This document shows, piece after piece, positions 9,184-17,787 of a stretch of DNA of 64,000 nucleotides. Each line of letters starts with the position of its first letter. Positions within the stretch are counted from its first letter, which is position 1. Source of the stretch: Microvirga antarctica (GTDB lineage: Bacteria > Pseudomonadota > Alphaproteobacteria > Rhizobiales > Beijerinckiaceae). The notes below the pieces were generated by a model, which worked only from the letters and a program-made list of their open reading frames with translations, did no database searches and was not told where the DNA came from. The position numbers and the translations under genes were made by a program. The stretch lies in assembly GCF_017921815.1 (NCBI RefSeq), contig NZ_JAGEMM010000004.1, forward strand, positions 62,001 through 126,000, in the 5' to 3' direction.

Positions 9184-9218
9184 TAAAATAGTTTTATCGA
9201 CCGCATAGAGAACGATAA
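9182..9218. promoter_or_regulatory. GATAA/TTATC cluster, candidate operator for the DUF3830 operon
   Basis: A perfect 17-bp dyad, GATAAAA-TAG-TTTTATC, occupies 9182-9198, overlapping the LysR stop codon. A second dyad is formed by TTATCG (9194-9199) and CGATAA (9213-9218). Thus three GATAA half-sites lie within 37 bp, starting about 80 bp in front of the DUF3830 gene. The richness in A and T contrasts with the flanking GC-rich DNA. A LysR site is the obvious guess; not demonstrated. Confidence 0.45.
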
Positions 9219-9297
9219 TTGGACAGCCTCGGGACCGCCTGCGACGCTTCAATCAGATCGAACGCCGGTGTGTTATCCGGCCTTGGGGATGTAAGGC

Positions 9298-9774
9298 ATG
9301 ACGAAGCGCAACCTTTATTTGAAGTTCGTGGAAAAACAGGTTCAGGGAACGATCGAGCTGTACTGGGAGAATGCCCCGGTCACCTGCGAGACGCTCTGGA
9401 ACGCGCTTGCCAAGCCGATTCAGGTTCCGGCTGGCCACGCGATGTTTGCTGGCCCCGAAATCATGACTGGCTTGCCGCCCGAGGCGCAGACCTTCGATCC
9501 GCTGTCGATCCCGGCTGAGAACCAGACCTGCTTTCCGGTCGCCGGCGAATTGCTGTGGTTCTACCAGGCCAAGAACATGATGAAGGGCATGACGGACGAA
9601 TTCTGGGAAGTCGGGATGTTCTACGACAATGGGGGACGTATCTTCGGCCCCATCGGCTGGACGCCCTGCAACATTTTCGGCCGCATGACCGACGGTCTCG
9701 AGGCCGTCGCCGAAGCCTGCCGCAGCATCCGCGCGGAGGGAATCAAAACGGTCGAGATCGGCCGTCTCGGCTGA
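9298..9774 (+). CDS. DUF3830 family protein
   Basis: 158 aa, soluble, no signal peptide. It matches my memory of the DUF3830 family, small proteins thought to have a cyclophilin-like fold and of unknown function. Recognisable features are the start MTKRNLYLKFVEK, the central PVAGELLWFY and the glycine-rich GGRIFGPIGWTPCN. It begins 114 nt after the LysR stop and precedes the polyamine-type importer by 48 nt, so it heads the operon. A role with the transported amide or amine is inferred from position only. Confidence 0.75.
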   Translation: MTKRNLYLKFVEKQVQGTIELYWENAPVTCETLWNALAKPIQVPAGHAMFAGPEIMTGLPPEAQTFDPLSIPAENQTCFPVAGELLWFYQAKNMMKGMTDEFWEVGMFYDNGGRIFGPIGWTPCNIFGRMTDGLEAVAEACRSIRAEGIKTVEIGRLG

Positions 9775-9822
9775 CGGATCTCTAGCCTGCTCCTGCGCAA
9801 CCGATACCAGAGGGTGACAACA

Positions 9823-10857
9823 ATGCTTGCCAGAGTCTCACAGATCACCGCTACGCTCCTCCTTGCCGGCGTCCTCGCCGCGCCCGCTCTTGCCAAAGAC
9901 AAGTTGGTCATCAACTCGTATGGCGGCGCCTATGAACAGATTCACCGCAAGCTGGTGATCGAGCCGTTCATGAAGCAGTACGACGTGGACGTGCAGGTCA
10001 TTACGGCCTATTCGGCCGACGCGCTTGCCCAGTTGCGCGCCCAGAAGGCGTCGCCGCAATTCGACGTGATCCATTTCTCGGGAGGGCAGGAAATCGTTGC
10101 GGCCCGCGACGGTCTCATCAGCCCCATCAAGGCGAGCGAATTGTCGAACGCGAAGGATCTTTATCCCTTTGCTGTCGAGGGACTCTCGCGCGGCGAGGGA
10201 CCGGTTCACGCGGTGGCCGCCATCGGCCTTCTCTACAACAAGGACAAGGCTCCGAAGAAGCCCGCTCTCTGGGCGGATCTCTGGGACCCGGCCTACAAGG
10301 ATCATGTGGTCCTGACCGACCTGTCCAACAGCTATGGCCTGCTCGGCTTCCTGATGTTGAACAAGGTGAAGGGCGGCGACATCAAGAACCCTGAGCCCGG
10401 TTTCACCGCGGTGAAAGCCCTGCTCGACAGCGCGGTCGTGGTGTCGACCTCGCCCGAGCTTCAGCAGAACTTTGCCCAGAACGACGCGTGGGTTGCGCCC
10501 TATGCGCAGGACTACGCCTACACGCTGCGCAAAGCCGGCCTGCCGATCGAATTTGTTCAGGGCCAGGAAGGCACGCCCGGCGTTTACCTGACTGCGAACC
10601 TCGTGGCGAACCGTCCCAACCAGGATCTGGCCAAGAAGTTCATCGACTTCTCGCTGTCGCCGGCCGTGCAGGCCGGTTGGGCAAACGAGCTGCGCTACTC
10701 CCCGACGAACAAGGCCGCCAAGCTCGATGATGCGCTTGCCAAGGAGGTCATCTATGGCGAGCAGGCGGTTGCCGGTCTGATGCGCTTCGATCCCGTCGAG
10801 GTCGACGCGGCCCGCGCTTCCCTCGTGGAGCGTTGGAAGAAGCTGATTGCACGTTAA
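9823..10857 (+). CDS. Extracellular solute-binding protein, polyamine type (PotD/PotF-like)
   Basis: Periplasmic binding protein, 344 aa, with a Sec signal peptide ending at about ALA-KD (residue 25). The mature start KLVINSYGGAYEQ and the later LWDPAYKDHV are typical of putrescine/spermidine binding proteins. ATG 9823 is favoured over an in-frame GTG at 9814 because GAGGG sits about 8 nt upstream. The two permeases and the ATPase follow directly. The downstream gamma-glutamyl-GABA hydrolase-like and aminobutyraldehyde dehydrogenase genes support a putrescine-like ligand. Confidence 0.92.
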   Translation: MLARVSQITATLLLAGVLAAPALAKDKLVINSYGGAYEQIHRKLVIEPFMKQYDVDVQVITAYSADALAQLRAQKASPQFDVIHFSGGQEIVAARDGLISPIKASELSNAKDLYPFAVEGLSRGEGPVHAVAAIGLLYNKDKAPKKPALWADLWDPAYKDHVVLTDLSNSYGLLGFLMLNKVKGGDIKNPEPGFTAVKALLDSAVVVSTSPELQQNFAQNDAWVAPYAQDYAYTLRKAGLPIEFVQGQEGTPGVYLTANLVANRPNQDLAKKFIDFSLSPAVQAGWANELRYSPTNKAAKLDDALAKEVIYGEQAVAGLMRFDPVEVDAARASLVERWKKLIAR

Positions 10858-10875
10858 ACCATTCACCGGGGCTCC

Positions 10876-11703
10876 ATGATGCGCGATCGTCTCGAAGATT
10901 TCGCTCTTGCGAGCCCCGGCCTTTTGCTCATCGGCCTGGGTTTCCTGTTCCCGATTGCCGAGATGGTGCGCCTGAGCGTCGTCGGCCCCGACGGCGGCTT
11001 TACGACGCTCCACTACACGCGCTTTCTCACGGATGCATATTATCTCGGCATCGTCTGGCGAACTGTCTATCTGTCGCTCCTGATCACCGCGATCTGTGCC
11101 GCCGTCGGGTTCCCCCTCGCCTACGTGATGGCGCGCGTCAGCCCGCGGTTGCGGCTCTGGCTGGTGGTGCTGATCATCCTCCCGCTTATGACGAGCGTTG
11201 TCGTGCGGACATTCGGCTGGATGGTGCTGCTCGGGCGCGGCGGCCTCGTTCCGTCTACCCTGTGGAAACTGGGTTTTGTCGGCCGCAACTTCTCCATGAT
11301 GCAGACGGAAGCGGCCATTGTCATCGGCATGGTGCAAGTTCTCCTGCCCTTCACGACGCTTTCCATCCTGGGGGTGGTGATGAAGATCGACCGGCGCCTG
11401 GAAGAAGCCGCGCGCACCATGGGCGCAAGCTTCATGGGCACCCTGCGGACCGTCGTCCTGCCGCTCGCGATGCCCGGCATTCTGGCAGGCTCGTTGCTCG
11501 CCTTCACCCTCTCGGTCAGTTCGTTCGTGACACCCTCGCTGCTCGGTGGGGTGCGGCTGCCAGTCGTGGCGGCATCCATCTACGATGCGGCCACCAAGAC
11601 GCTCGAATGGAATTTCGCCGCTGCGCAGTCGGTGATCCTGCTCGTCGGCGTCCTTCTCGTGCTGACGCCCTACATCAAGCTCTCGGGGCGCCGCAATGGT
11701 TAA
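10876..11703 (+). CDS. ABC transporter permease, PotB-like
   Basis: Inner-membrane permease, 275 aa, strongly hydrophobic with about six membrane segments. The ATPase-docking EAA loop is visible as EEAARTMGAS followed by VVLPLAMPGI. It starts 18 nt after the binding-protein gene and its last 8 nt overlap the next permease. It forms the heterodimeric channel with the 11696-12499 product. Polyamine specificity is inferred from the neighbours. Confidence 0.93.
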   Translation: MMRDRLEDFALASPGLLLIGLGFLFPIAEMVRLSVVGPDGGFTTLHYTRFLTDAYYLGIVWRTVYLSLLITAICAAVGFPLAYVMARVSPRLRLWLVVLIILPLMTSVVVRTFGWMVLLGRGGLVPSTLWKLGFVGRNFSMMQTEAAIVIGMVQVLLPFTTLSILGVVMKIDRRLEEAARTMGASFMGTLRTVVLPLAMPGILAGSLLAFTLSVSSFVTPSLLGGVRLPVVAASIYDAATKTLEWNFAAAQSVILLVGVLLVLTPYIKLSGRRNG

Positions 11704-12499
11704 GGGTGTGCCCAATGCCGTGCGCGTGCTCGCCGTCGCGTTCGTCGGCCTCACGCTGATTTTCGTCCTCGCGCCCTTGATCGTGGTGGCAGGGGTTTCG
11801 GTGTCCGAAAGCCAGTTCATCGCTTTCCCGCCGACCGGGTTCAGCCTGCGCTGGTTCGGCGCCATCTTCGAGTCCAGCGCCTATGTCCAGGCGCTCTTCA
11901 CGAGCCTGCGCCTTGCCGTCCTGGTGACGGTGGCGGTGAGTGTGATCGGAGCCGGTGCGGCCATCACGCTTCATCGCGGGCGGCTTCCCGGCACGGCGTT
12001 GATGTCCGGCCTGTTCCTGTCGCCGCTGATCCTGCCGTCGATCATCTTCGCCATCGGGCTGCTGATGCTCTGGAGCGCGATGGTCGGACCCGTGTCGTTC
12101 TTGGCCCTTTGGATCGGCCACGTGGTCGTCGCGCTGCCCTACGTGATCCGCACCACCCTTGCGGTGTTGGCCGATTCCGACCCCTTTCTCGAGGAGGCCG
12201 CGCGCACCATGGGGGCTGGCCGCGTGCAGCGGATTCTTTTTGTGGTGCTTCCGCAATGCCTGCCGGGTCTTGCGGCAGGCGCCTTCTTCGCCTTCAACAT
12301 CTCGTTCGACGAGGCGGTCGTTGCTCTGTTCCTGCGCACGCCCGATCTCGTCACCCTCCCGATCCAGATTTACAACCAGCTGGAATTCAGCCCCGATCCG
12401 ACCGTCGCCGCCGTCTCGACCTTGATGATGGGCATCACCATCGCGCTGATCGCAACGATCGACCGACTTCTCGGCATCCAACGTTTCGTCGGCACCTGA
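11696..12499 (+). CDS. ABC transporter permease, PotC-like
   Basis: Second inner-membrane permease, 267 aa, with about six membrane segments. The EAA loop reads EEAARTMGAG followed by VVLPQCLPGL, nearly the same as in its partner. It overlaps the upstream permease by 8 nt, and the ATPase gene begins 1 nt after its stop codon. The order binding protein, PotB-like, PotC-like, ATPase is a common polyamine importer layout in alphaproteobacteria. Confidence 0.93.
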   Translation: MVKGVPNAVRVLAVAFVGLTLIFVLAPLIVVAGVSVSESQFIAFPPTGFSLRWFGAIFESSAYVQALFTSLRLAVLVTVAVSVIGAGAAITLHRGRLPGTALMSGLFLSPLILPSIIFAIGLLMLWSAMVGPVSFLALWIGHVVVALPYVIRTTLAVLADSDPFLEEAARTMGAGRVQRILFVVLPQCLPGLAAGAFFAFNISFDEAVVALFLRTPDLVTLPIQIYNQLEFSPDPTVAAVSTLMMGITIALIATIDRLLGIQRFVGT

Positions 12500-12500
12500 T

Positions 12501-13556
12501 ATGGCAACGCTCGAACTCAACCGGATCGTCAAGGCCTTCGGGCCCGTTGATGTGCTGCACGGAATTTCGCTGACCATCGAGAGCGGGCGGTTTGTCAGCC
12601 TGCTCGGGCCGAGCGGCTGCGGCAAGACAACCCTTCTGCGCATCATCGCCGGACTGGAGGGCCTGACGCGCGGATCGCTCACCATCGATGGACGCGAAGT
12701 GACGCATGTGCCGCCGGAAGATCGCGACATCGCGATGATGTTCCAGTCCTACGCGTTGCTGCCGCACATGAGTGTGCGCGAGAACGTCCGGTTCCCGCTG
12801 CGCATGCGCAAGCGCGGCTCTCGTGCCGAGCAGGAGGAACGGGTCCGGGTGGTGCTGGAGACGGTTCAGCTTGCCCATCTGGCGGATCGCATGCCACGGC
12901 AATTGTCCGGCGGGCAGCAGCAGCGGGTCGCCCTGGCGAGGGCCATCGTGTCGGATCCCAAGATCCTGCTTCTCGACGAACCCTTGTCCAATCTGGATGC
13001 GCGCCTGCGCGAAGACATGCAGGTGGAACTGATCGAGTTGCATCGACGACTCGGGCTCACCACCGTTTTCGTGACCCATGACCAGGAGGAGGCCCTGAGC
13101 CTTTCCGACACCGTCGTCCTCATGAATGGCGGCCGGATCGAACAGGTCGGAGGCCCGCAGGACATCTATGCTTCCCCCCGGACAGGCTTCGCGTCGGAGT
13201 TTCTCGGCTCGGCCAATCTCATTGCAGCGGAGGTGAAAGACGGTTCGGATGGCAAGCGCGCCCACTTCGCGTCTGGCGCGTCCGTCGCCGTCCCGGCCGC
13301 AACGCCGACGAGCAAGACTGCGCAACTCATTCTGCGCCAGGAGGATCTTCTCCTGCTGCCGCCGGAGGCTGCCGCGGACGAGACCTTCATGGCGAGTGTC
13401 GTCACGCGCGTCTTCCTGGGTGCGCGCATCCGGTACGTGCTGCGCGTCGGGGATCTTCGGATCAAGTGCCTTGCGCCGGGAACGGATTTCTACGCACCCG
13501 GCGAGACCGTCGCCGTGCGTGTGCGCGACGGACGCGCGCAGGTGATCGACGGTTGA
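12501..13556 (+). CDS. ABC transporter ATP-binding protein, PotA-like
   Basis: ATPase subunit of the 9823-13556 importer, 351 aa. Walker A GPSGCGKTT is at residues 36-44, the signature is LSGGQQQR, Walker B is LLLDEP, and the switch histidine is in VTHDQEE. A C-terminal TOBE-like region occupies roughly residues 270-345. The ATG is separated by one base from the stop of the PotC-like permease. A 42-nt gap then leads to the amidotransferase gene, so uptake and catabolism are probably cotranscribed. Confidence 0.94.
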   Translation: MATLELNRIVKAFGPVDVLHGISLTIESGRFVSLLGPSGCGKTTLLRIIAGLEGLTRGSLTIDGREVTHVPPEDRDIAMMFQSYALLPHMSVRENVRFPLRMRKRGSRAEQEERVRVVLETVQLAHLADRMPRQLSGGQQQRVALARAIVSDPKILLLDEPLSNLDARLREDMQVELIELHRRLGLTTVFVTHDQEEALSLSDTVVLMNGGRIEQVGGPQDIYASPRTGFASEFLGSANLIAAEVKDGSDGKRAHFASGASVAVPAATPTSKTAQLILRQEDLLLLPPEAAADETFMASVVTRVFLGARIRYVLRVGDLRIKCLAPGTDFYAPGETVAVRVRDGRAQVIDG

Positions 13557-13598
13557 CGGTCAAGGCCCTTTACGGCGAGCCCCCGAGGATGAAACACA

Positions 13599-14399
13599 AT
13601 GGCTGAAGATCGGCGCGAGGCCGCGAGACCCCTGCTCGGTGTCGTCGCCTGCAACCGCACTGTCGGCGAGGAGCAGGCCGCCAGCGTGATGCGGCGCTAC
13701 CTCGTGGCCGCCGCGACCTACATCGACGCATCGCTGCTGATCATTCCCAGTCTGCCCGATCTTATCGACGCACCACGCCTGGCGGGCATGCTGGACGGCT
13801 TGCTGCTGACCGGCAGCCCCTCGAACATCGCGAGCCTCAGTTACGGAGCTGAAGCCCTCGACGACGGACCTTTCGACCACGATCGCGACGAGGTCGTCGC
13901 CCGCATGCTGCAGGCCATGGGCGCCCGCGCCCGTCCCGTTCTGGGGATCTGTCGCGGCTTGCAGGAGATCAACGTGGCGCTTGGCGGCACCTTGCGGCGC
14001 GACCTTGGCGCCTCCCACGAGCACGCGCACCATGCACCGCCGGAAGCCGACCTCGAGGCGATGTTCGGATGGACGCACGCGGTCGCGATTGTGCCGGACG
14101 GCATGCTGTCGGGCGTCTTTCGGCAACCTGCCATCGCGGTCAATTCGGTCCACTACCAGGGCATCGAGCGGTTGGCCGATGGCCTGCGGGTGGAGGCGAC
14201 AGCGGAGGATGGCCTCGTCGAAGCGGTGTCCGGCCAGATCGGTGCGGCGCCTGTCCTCGCCGTCCAATGGCATCCTGAATGGAATGTCGAGAACAATCCC
14301 CCAGCGCAGGCCCTCTTTCGGCACTTCGGAGAGATGATGCGCGCCTCCTCGCTCACCGGCCTGAGCGCCGATTCAACAACAGGAATGACCGATGTCTGA
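13599..14399 (+). CDS. Peptidase C26 / gamma-glutamyl-gamma-aminobutyrate hydrolase (PuuD-like)
   Basis: Class I glutamine-amidotransferase-fold hydrolase, 266 aa, cytoplasmic. In the Puu pathway PuuD cleaves gamma-glutamyl-GABA to glutamate and GABA. The nucleophile is Cys118 in GICRGLQE, and the His-Glu pair is H225 and E227 in QWHPEW, so the triad is intact. The gene lies 42 nt after the importer ATPase and overlaps the following dehydrogenase by 8 nt. No gamma-glutamylputrescine synthetase (puuA) or oxidase (puuB) is present in the window, so either those lie elsewhere or this enzyme acts on a different gamma-glutamyl amide. Confidence 0.85.
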   Translation: MAEDRREAARPLLGVVACNRTVGEEQAASVMRRYLVAAATYIDASLLIIPSLPDLIDAPRLAGMLDGLLLTGSPSNIASLSYGAEALDDGPFDHDRDEVVARMLQAMGARARPVLGICRGLQEINVALGGTLRRDLGASHEHAHHAPPEADLEAMFGWTHAVAIVPDGMLSGVFRQPAIAVNSVHYQGIERLADGLRVEATAEDGLVEAVSGQIGAAPVLAVQWHPEWNVENNPPAQALFRHFGEMMRASSLTGLSADSTTGMTDV

Positions 14400-15825
14400 T
14401 CGCGCGGAGATTTTCATCAATGGCCGTTTCGAGGCGGGCGACGGCGCTGCGGAGCGCGTGATGAACCCGGCGTCGGGCGAACTGATTGCGTCCATGGGCA
14501 CCGCTAGCGATGCCCAGGTCGACCGTGCTGTCCTGGCTGCGGAGGCGGCGTTTCCCTCATGGGCTTTGCTCTCTGCGCGCGAGCGGTCGCACGCGCTCCT
14601 GAGGATCGCCGAGCGGATCGAGGCTCATGCCGCGGGGTTTGCGGATCTCGAGGCGCTCAATTGCGGCAAGCCGCACCGCTACGTTCTCGGCGGCGAAGTC
14701 CCGAATGTCGTCGATGTGTTCCGCTTCTTCGCCGGGGCTGCCCGCACGATGCCTGGTGCGCCCGCGGGAGAGTATCGCAACAGCCGGCATACCAGCATGC
14801 TGCGGCGTGATCCGGTCGGGGTCGTTGCCTCCATCGCGCCGTGGAACTATCCGTTGCTGATGGCCAGTTGGAAGATCGCGCCCGCGATTGCTGCCGGCAA
14901 CACGGTGGTGATCAAGCCGTCCGAACACACGCCCCTGTCGCTCCTCAAGCTCGCCGAAATCTTTGCCGACGTCCTGCCGCCGGGCGTTGTCAATGTGGTG
15001 ACGGGAAACGGCGCCACTGTCGGGCATCGGCTTGTCTCGCATCCGGCCGTCCGGATGATCTCGCTGACGGGTGATGTCGGCACCGGCCAAAAGATTCTGG
15101 CGGCTGCTGCGGGCACGATGAAACGCACCCATCTGGAACTCGGCGGCAAGGCCCCCGTCATCGTGTTCGACGATGCCGACCTTTCTGGGCTGATCGAGAC
15201 GCTCAAAGAGGCGAGTTTTTACAATGCCGGGCAGGATTGCACGGCAGCCTGCCACATCTACGCGGCGGCTCCGATCTATGATCGTCTCGTTTCCGACTTG
15301 AGCGCGGCGATCGCCAAGCTGCCCTATGGGGATCCGCACGACCCGCGTGCGGAGTTCGGACCGCTGATTACCGCGCGGCAGAGGGACCGGGTGGCGGGCT
15401 TCGTGGATCGCGCCCGCGCGGGCGGCGCCGAGGTTGTCACGGGAGGCCGCCCGGCCGCGCGGGCTGGCTTCTTCTACGAGCCCACCCTGATTGCGGCTGA
15501 GCCCGATTCCGAGATCGTGCGGAAGGAGGTCTTTGGACCCGTCGTCTCCATCACGCCGTTTCGGGACGAGGCACAGGTCGTGGAATGGGCCAATGCGTCG
15601 CCCTATGGGCTGGCATCTTCGATCTGGACACGCAATCTCGGCCGCGCCACAGCGCTGTCGTCTGCCTTGCGCTACGGCGTGACATGGGTCAACACCCATG
15701 GGGTCTTTGCCACCGAGATGCCGCATGGCGGCATGCGCCAATCCGGCTACGGGAGCGATCTGTCGATGACCGGCCTGACCGAATACACCCAGGTCCGCCA
15801 CGTGATGTTCGCCCACAGCCGCTGA
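14392..15825 (+). CDS. patD: Aldehyde dehydrogenase, gamma-aminobutyraldehyde dehydrogenase type
   Basis: NAD(P)-dependent aldehyde dehydrogenase, 477 aa, predicted to oxidise 4-aminobutanal (in equilibrium with 1-pyrroline) to GABA. The catalytic Cys is C283 within [12 protein letters not shown], a context characteristic of aminobutyraldehyde dehydrogenases, and the general base is E249 in LELGGK. It overlaps the PuuD-like gene by 8 nt and closes the operon. The HxlR gene lies only 13 nt away in the opposite direction and no terminator is visible between them. Betaine-aldehyde-like substrates cannot be excluded. Confidence 0.85.
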   Translation: MSDRAEIFINGRFEAGDGAAERVMNPASGELIASMGTASDAQVDRAVLAAEAAFPSWALLSARERSHALLRIAERIEAHAAGFADLEALNCGKPHRYVLGGEVPNVVDVFRFFAGAARTMPGAPAGEYRNSRHTSMLRRDPVGVVASIAPWNYPLLMASWKIAPAIAAGNTVVIKPSEHTPLSLLKLAEIFADVLPPGVVNVVTGNGATVGHRLVSHPAVRMISLTGDVGTGQKILAAAAGTMKRTHLELGGKAPVIVFDDADLSGLIETLKEASFYNAGQDCTAACHIYAAAPIYDRLVSDLSAAIAKLPYGDPHDPRAEFGPLITARQRDRVAGFVDRARAGGAEVVTGGRPAARAGFFYEPTLIAAEPDSEIVRKEVFGPVVSITPFRDEAQVVEWANASPYGLASSIWTRNLGRATALSSALRYGVTWVNTHGVFATEMPHGGMRQSGYGSDLSMTGLTEYTQVRHVMFAHSR

Positions 15826-15838
15826 CGCGGGCAGGCGA

Positions 15839-16525
15839 TCAGGGCACCAACGGAGCTTTGGGCGGCAATGGAAACAGGCGGACGAACCGCTCTGCCAGTG
15901 CCCGGTCCCCTTCGATCCGCAAGACACCGGCGGTCTCCAGCGCGCTGATTGTCTGGCCGCCATAGATGGCGCCGGCCACGACACGCGCGTCGCCGGCAAA
16001 GACCACATCCGCATCATCGACCGAGCCGCGGGCAATCTCGATCCGGTTATCCGCGAAGGTCGCCCGAAAGGTTTCGGCGCCGAGGCGGAGGCCGAGGCAA
16101 GCCGTGAGCCCCTGTGCGAGATCGGGATCGATCATGGTCCGGAGCGACAGGACCAGAGACGCTGCGCTGAAGGGGAGGGTGGGGTCGTGCAGCGGCGACC
16201 GCGCCGCCCAGCGGCCCAAGGCCTGAAAAATCGGCTCGCTCTCGTAGCCCCATTCGGACAGCGCGTAGACCTGAACGGCCGCCGGGGGCGGGAGCTTGCG
16301 GCGGACGACCACGCCGGTGGCCTCCAGCCCCTCCAGACGCTGCGTGAGCACGTTGGCGCTGATCCCTGGAAGTCCGCTCCGCAGATCGTTGAAGCGCTTC
16401 GGGCCCATCATCAATTCGCGCATGACAAGCAGCGCCCAACGCTCGCCGATGAGGTCGAGCGCGTGGGCTGCCGCACAGGCATCGTCATAGTGTCGGCGGG
16501 TTGAAGTTATATTTTCTAATCTCAT
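15839..16525 (-). CDS. HxlR family transcriptional regulator with C-terminal SCP2-like domain
   Basis: 228 aa. The N-terminal ~110 residues form an HxlR winged helix-turn-helix (LIGERWALLVMRELMMGPKRF, then GISANVLTQRL). The C-terminal ~110 residues read like an SCP2/sterol-carrier domain, which may bind a lipophilic effector. It is divergent from the VOC protein gene, with 59 nt between the start codons, and is its likely regulator. HxlR proteins often respond to reactive electrophiles or quinones; the effector here is unknown. Confidence 0.88.
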   Translation of the reverse strand: MRLENITSTRRHYDDACAAAHALDLIGERWALLVMRELMMGPKRFNDLRSGLPGISANVLTQRLEGLEATGVVVRRKLPPPAAVQVYALSEWGYESEPIFQALGRWAARSPLHDPTLPFSAASLVLSLRTMIDPDLAQGLTACLGLRLGAETFRATFADNRIEIARGSVDDADVVFAGDARVVAGAIYGGQTISALETAGVLRIEGDRALAERFVRLFPLPPKAPLVP

Positions 16526-16542
16526 AGTTGCTTTTTATAACT
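16505..16542. promoter_or_regulatory. AGTTATA/TATAACT inverted repeat at the hxlR start, candidate operator
   Basis: AGTTATA (16505-16511) and TATAACT (16536-16542) form a perfect 7-bp inverted repeat 24 nt apart, flanking the hxlR start codon in an AT-rich stretch. HxlR-type regulators bind paired sites beside their own gene. The arrangement would allow autorepression and control of the divergent VOC gene. Confidence 0.4.
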
Positions 16543-16584
16543 CGCTCCGCCATGCTCGGTCAAATCACCCGAAGAGGAAACGCC

Positions 16585-17025
16585 ATGGCCAAGCTCATCT
16601 TTGTCAATCTGCCGGTGCGCGATCTCGCGCAAGCCACCTCCTTCTATCAGGCGGTGGGCGCGCAGAAGAATGATCAATTCTCCGATCATACGGCGTGCTG
16701 CATGGTGCTGTCGGAAACAATCAACGTCATGCTGCTGACCCACGACAAGTTCCGCCAGTTCACCCCAAAGGCCATTGCGGATGCCAAGGCCACGAGCGAA
16801 GTCCTGATCTGCATCTCCGCTGACACCCGCGAAGACGTCGACGCAACGGTCGAGAAGGCGGGCGCTGCCGGCGGGACCGTCGACCCCGGGCCAGTCCAGG
16901 ATCACGGGTTCACGTATGGCCGTAGCTTCGAAGACCCGGATGGCCACATCTGGGAAGTGATGTGGATGGACGTCGCGGCCGCTCAGGCCGCCATGTCGAA
17001 GAGCCCCGAGCGCGCCGAGACCTGA
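16585..17025 (+). CDS. VOC (glyoxalase/dioxygenase superfamily) protein
   Basis: 146 aa, a single vicinal-oxygen-chelate protein made of two beta-alpha-beta-beta-beta halves. The start KLIFVNLPVRDLAQATSFY and the end FEDPDGHIWEV are typical. It resembles the small 'extradiol dioxygenase/glyoxalase-like' proteins of unknown substrate. ATG 16585 fits the family start; the upstream in-frame extension would run into the regulatory region. A DUF1428 gene follows 32 nt downstream, and the HxlR regulator is divergent, suggesting a small stress-responsive unit. Confidence 0.85.
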   Translation: MAKLIFVNLPVRDLAQATSFYQAVGAQKNDQFSDHTACCMVLSETINVMLLTHDKFRQFTPKAIADAKATSEVLICISADTREDVDATVEKAGAAGGTVDPGPVQDHGFTYGRSFEDPDGHIWEVMWMDVAAAQAAMSKSPERAET

Positions 17026-17057
17026 AAAAATCCAAACGACCAGAGAGGAGATCACCG

Positions 17058-17411
17058 ATGAGCTATGTCGATGGATTCGTGATTCCCGTCCCGACCGACA
17101 AGAAAGAGGCGTACCGCCAGATGGCCGCCATCGCCGCGCCGATCTTCAAGGAGCATGGTGCCTTGCGCATTGTGGAATGCTGGGGACACGACGTGCCGGA
17201 CGGTAAAACCACGGATTTCAAGCGCGCGGTGAAAGCCGAACCCAACGAGAACGTCGTCTTCTCGTGGATCGTTTGGCCGTCCAAGGCGGTCCGCGATGCC
17301 GGCAACCAGAAGGTCATGGCGGACCCGCGCCTGAAGATGCACGACGACATGCCATTCGACGGCAAGCGACTTGTCTTCGGCGGGTTCGAGGTCTTGCTCG
17401 ATACGGAATGA
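17058..17411 (+). CDS. DUF1428 domain-containing protein
   Basis: 117 aa, cytoplasmic. It reads as DUF1428, a family with a ferredoxin-like dimeric alpha-beta barrel fold and no established function: start MSYVDGFVIPVP, centre HGALRIVECWGHDVPDGK, end MPFDGKRLVFGGFE. AGAGAGGAG-like purine-rich sequence just upstream gives a good ribosome site. It is probably cotranscribed with the VOC gene. Pairs of DUF1428 and glyoxalase-like genes under HxlR regulators recur in alphaproteobacteria as far as I recall. Confidence 0.85.
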   Translation: MSYVDGFVIPVPTDKKEAYRQMAAIAAPIFKEHGALRIVECWGHDVPDGKTTDFKRAVKAEPNENVVFSWIVWPSKAVRDAGNQKVMADPRLKMHDDMPFDGKRLVFGGFEVLLDTE

Positions 17412-17446
17412 CGTGAGCGATCCAATCCATCGGTCAGCAATAGCCG

Positions 17447-17470
17447 CCCGCCCGCCTCACGAGGGCGGGG
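17447..17470 (+). terminator. GC-rich hairpin after DUF1428 gene
   Basis: CCCGCC pairs with GGCGGG across a short loop (TCACGAG), with alternative registers in the CCGCCCGCC run. It is 36 nt after the stop codon and is followed by TTCGTCTGTC, a poor U-tract. A weak intrinsic terminator at best. Confidence 0.4.
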
Positions 17471-17672
17471 TTCGTCTGTCGATGTGAAAACGGCCGCAGT
17501 TTCGGCTCCGCCAGCGGCGGCAGTCCGACCCCATTGCGCAGGCCCGCACGATCCGGTCAGCCTATGATCTGAGCCGTGTTGCGGACGAAGGGCCTCGCCC
17601 TCCGTGCATCGTGTCTGAGGGCCACATGGCTTCTCACGACACCCCTTAGCGATCGCGCAATCCGACGCGCGA

Positions 17673-17701
17673 TTGACAATCCAACCGTCAGATGGTTCGA
17701 T
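17673..17701 (+). promoter_or_regulatory. Sigma-70-like promoter for the aldolase operon
   Basis: TTGACA (17673-17678) is followed after exactly 17 nt by TTCGAT (17696-17701). The -35 match is perfect and the -10 match is weak (first T and final AT). It is about 87 nt upstream of the aldolase ATG. Confidence 0.4.
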
Positions 17702-17787
17702 GTGACCGGTAACTCATACGGAGTTCCCGGGATTGTCCTGCGCCTACCGGTGGGACTTGGCTTCGGCCAAAGCGGAGCACAGGCCCA

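Larger units (their letters stand above)
17412..17787. other. 376-nt intergenic region between DUF1428 and aldolase genes
   Basis: The longest gene-free stretch in the window. It holds a GC-rich hairpin near 17447-17470 and, further on, a sigma-70-like promoter for the aldolase gene at 17673-17701. The open frame that crosses its second half has no coding-like composition or recognisable protein, so I do not call a gene. Nothing else was recognised. Confidence 0.6.

Noticed and set aside
9838..11865. A 675-codon open frame on the minus strand opposite the importer genes
   Set aside because: Composition is rich in Arg, His, Gln and Gly with no domain, typical of antisense shadows in high-GC DNA; the plus strand holds four clear genes.
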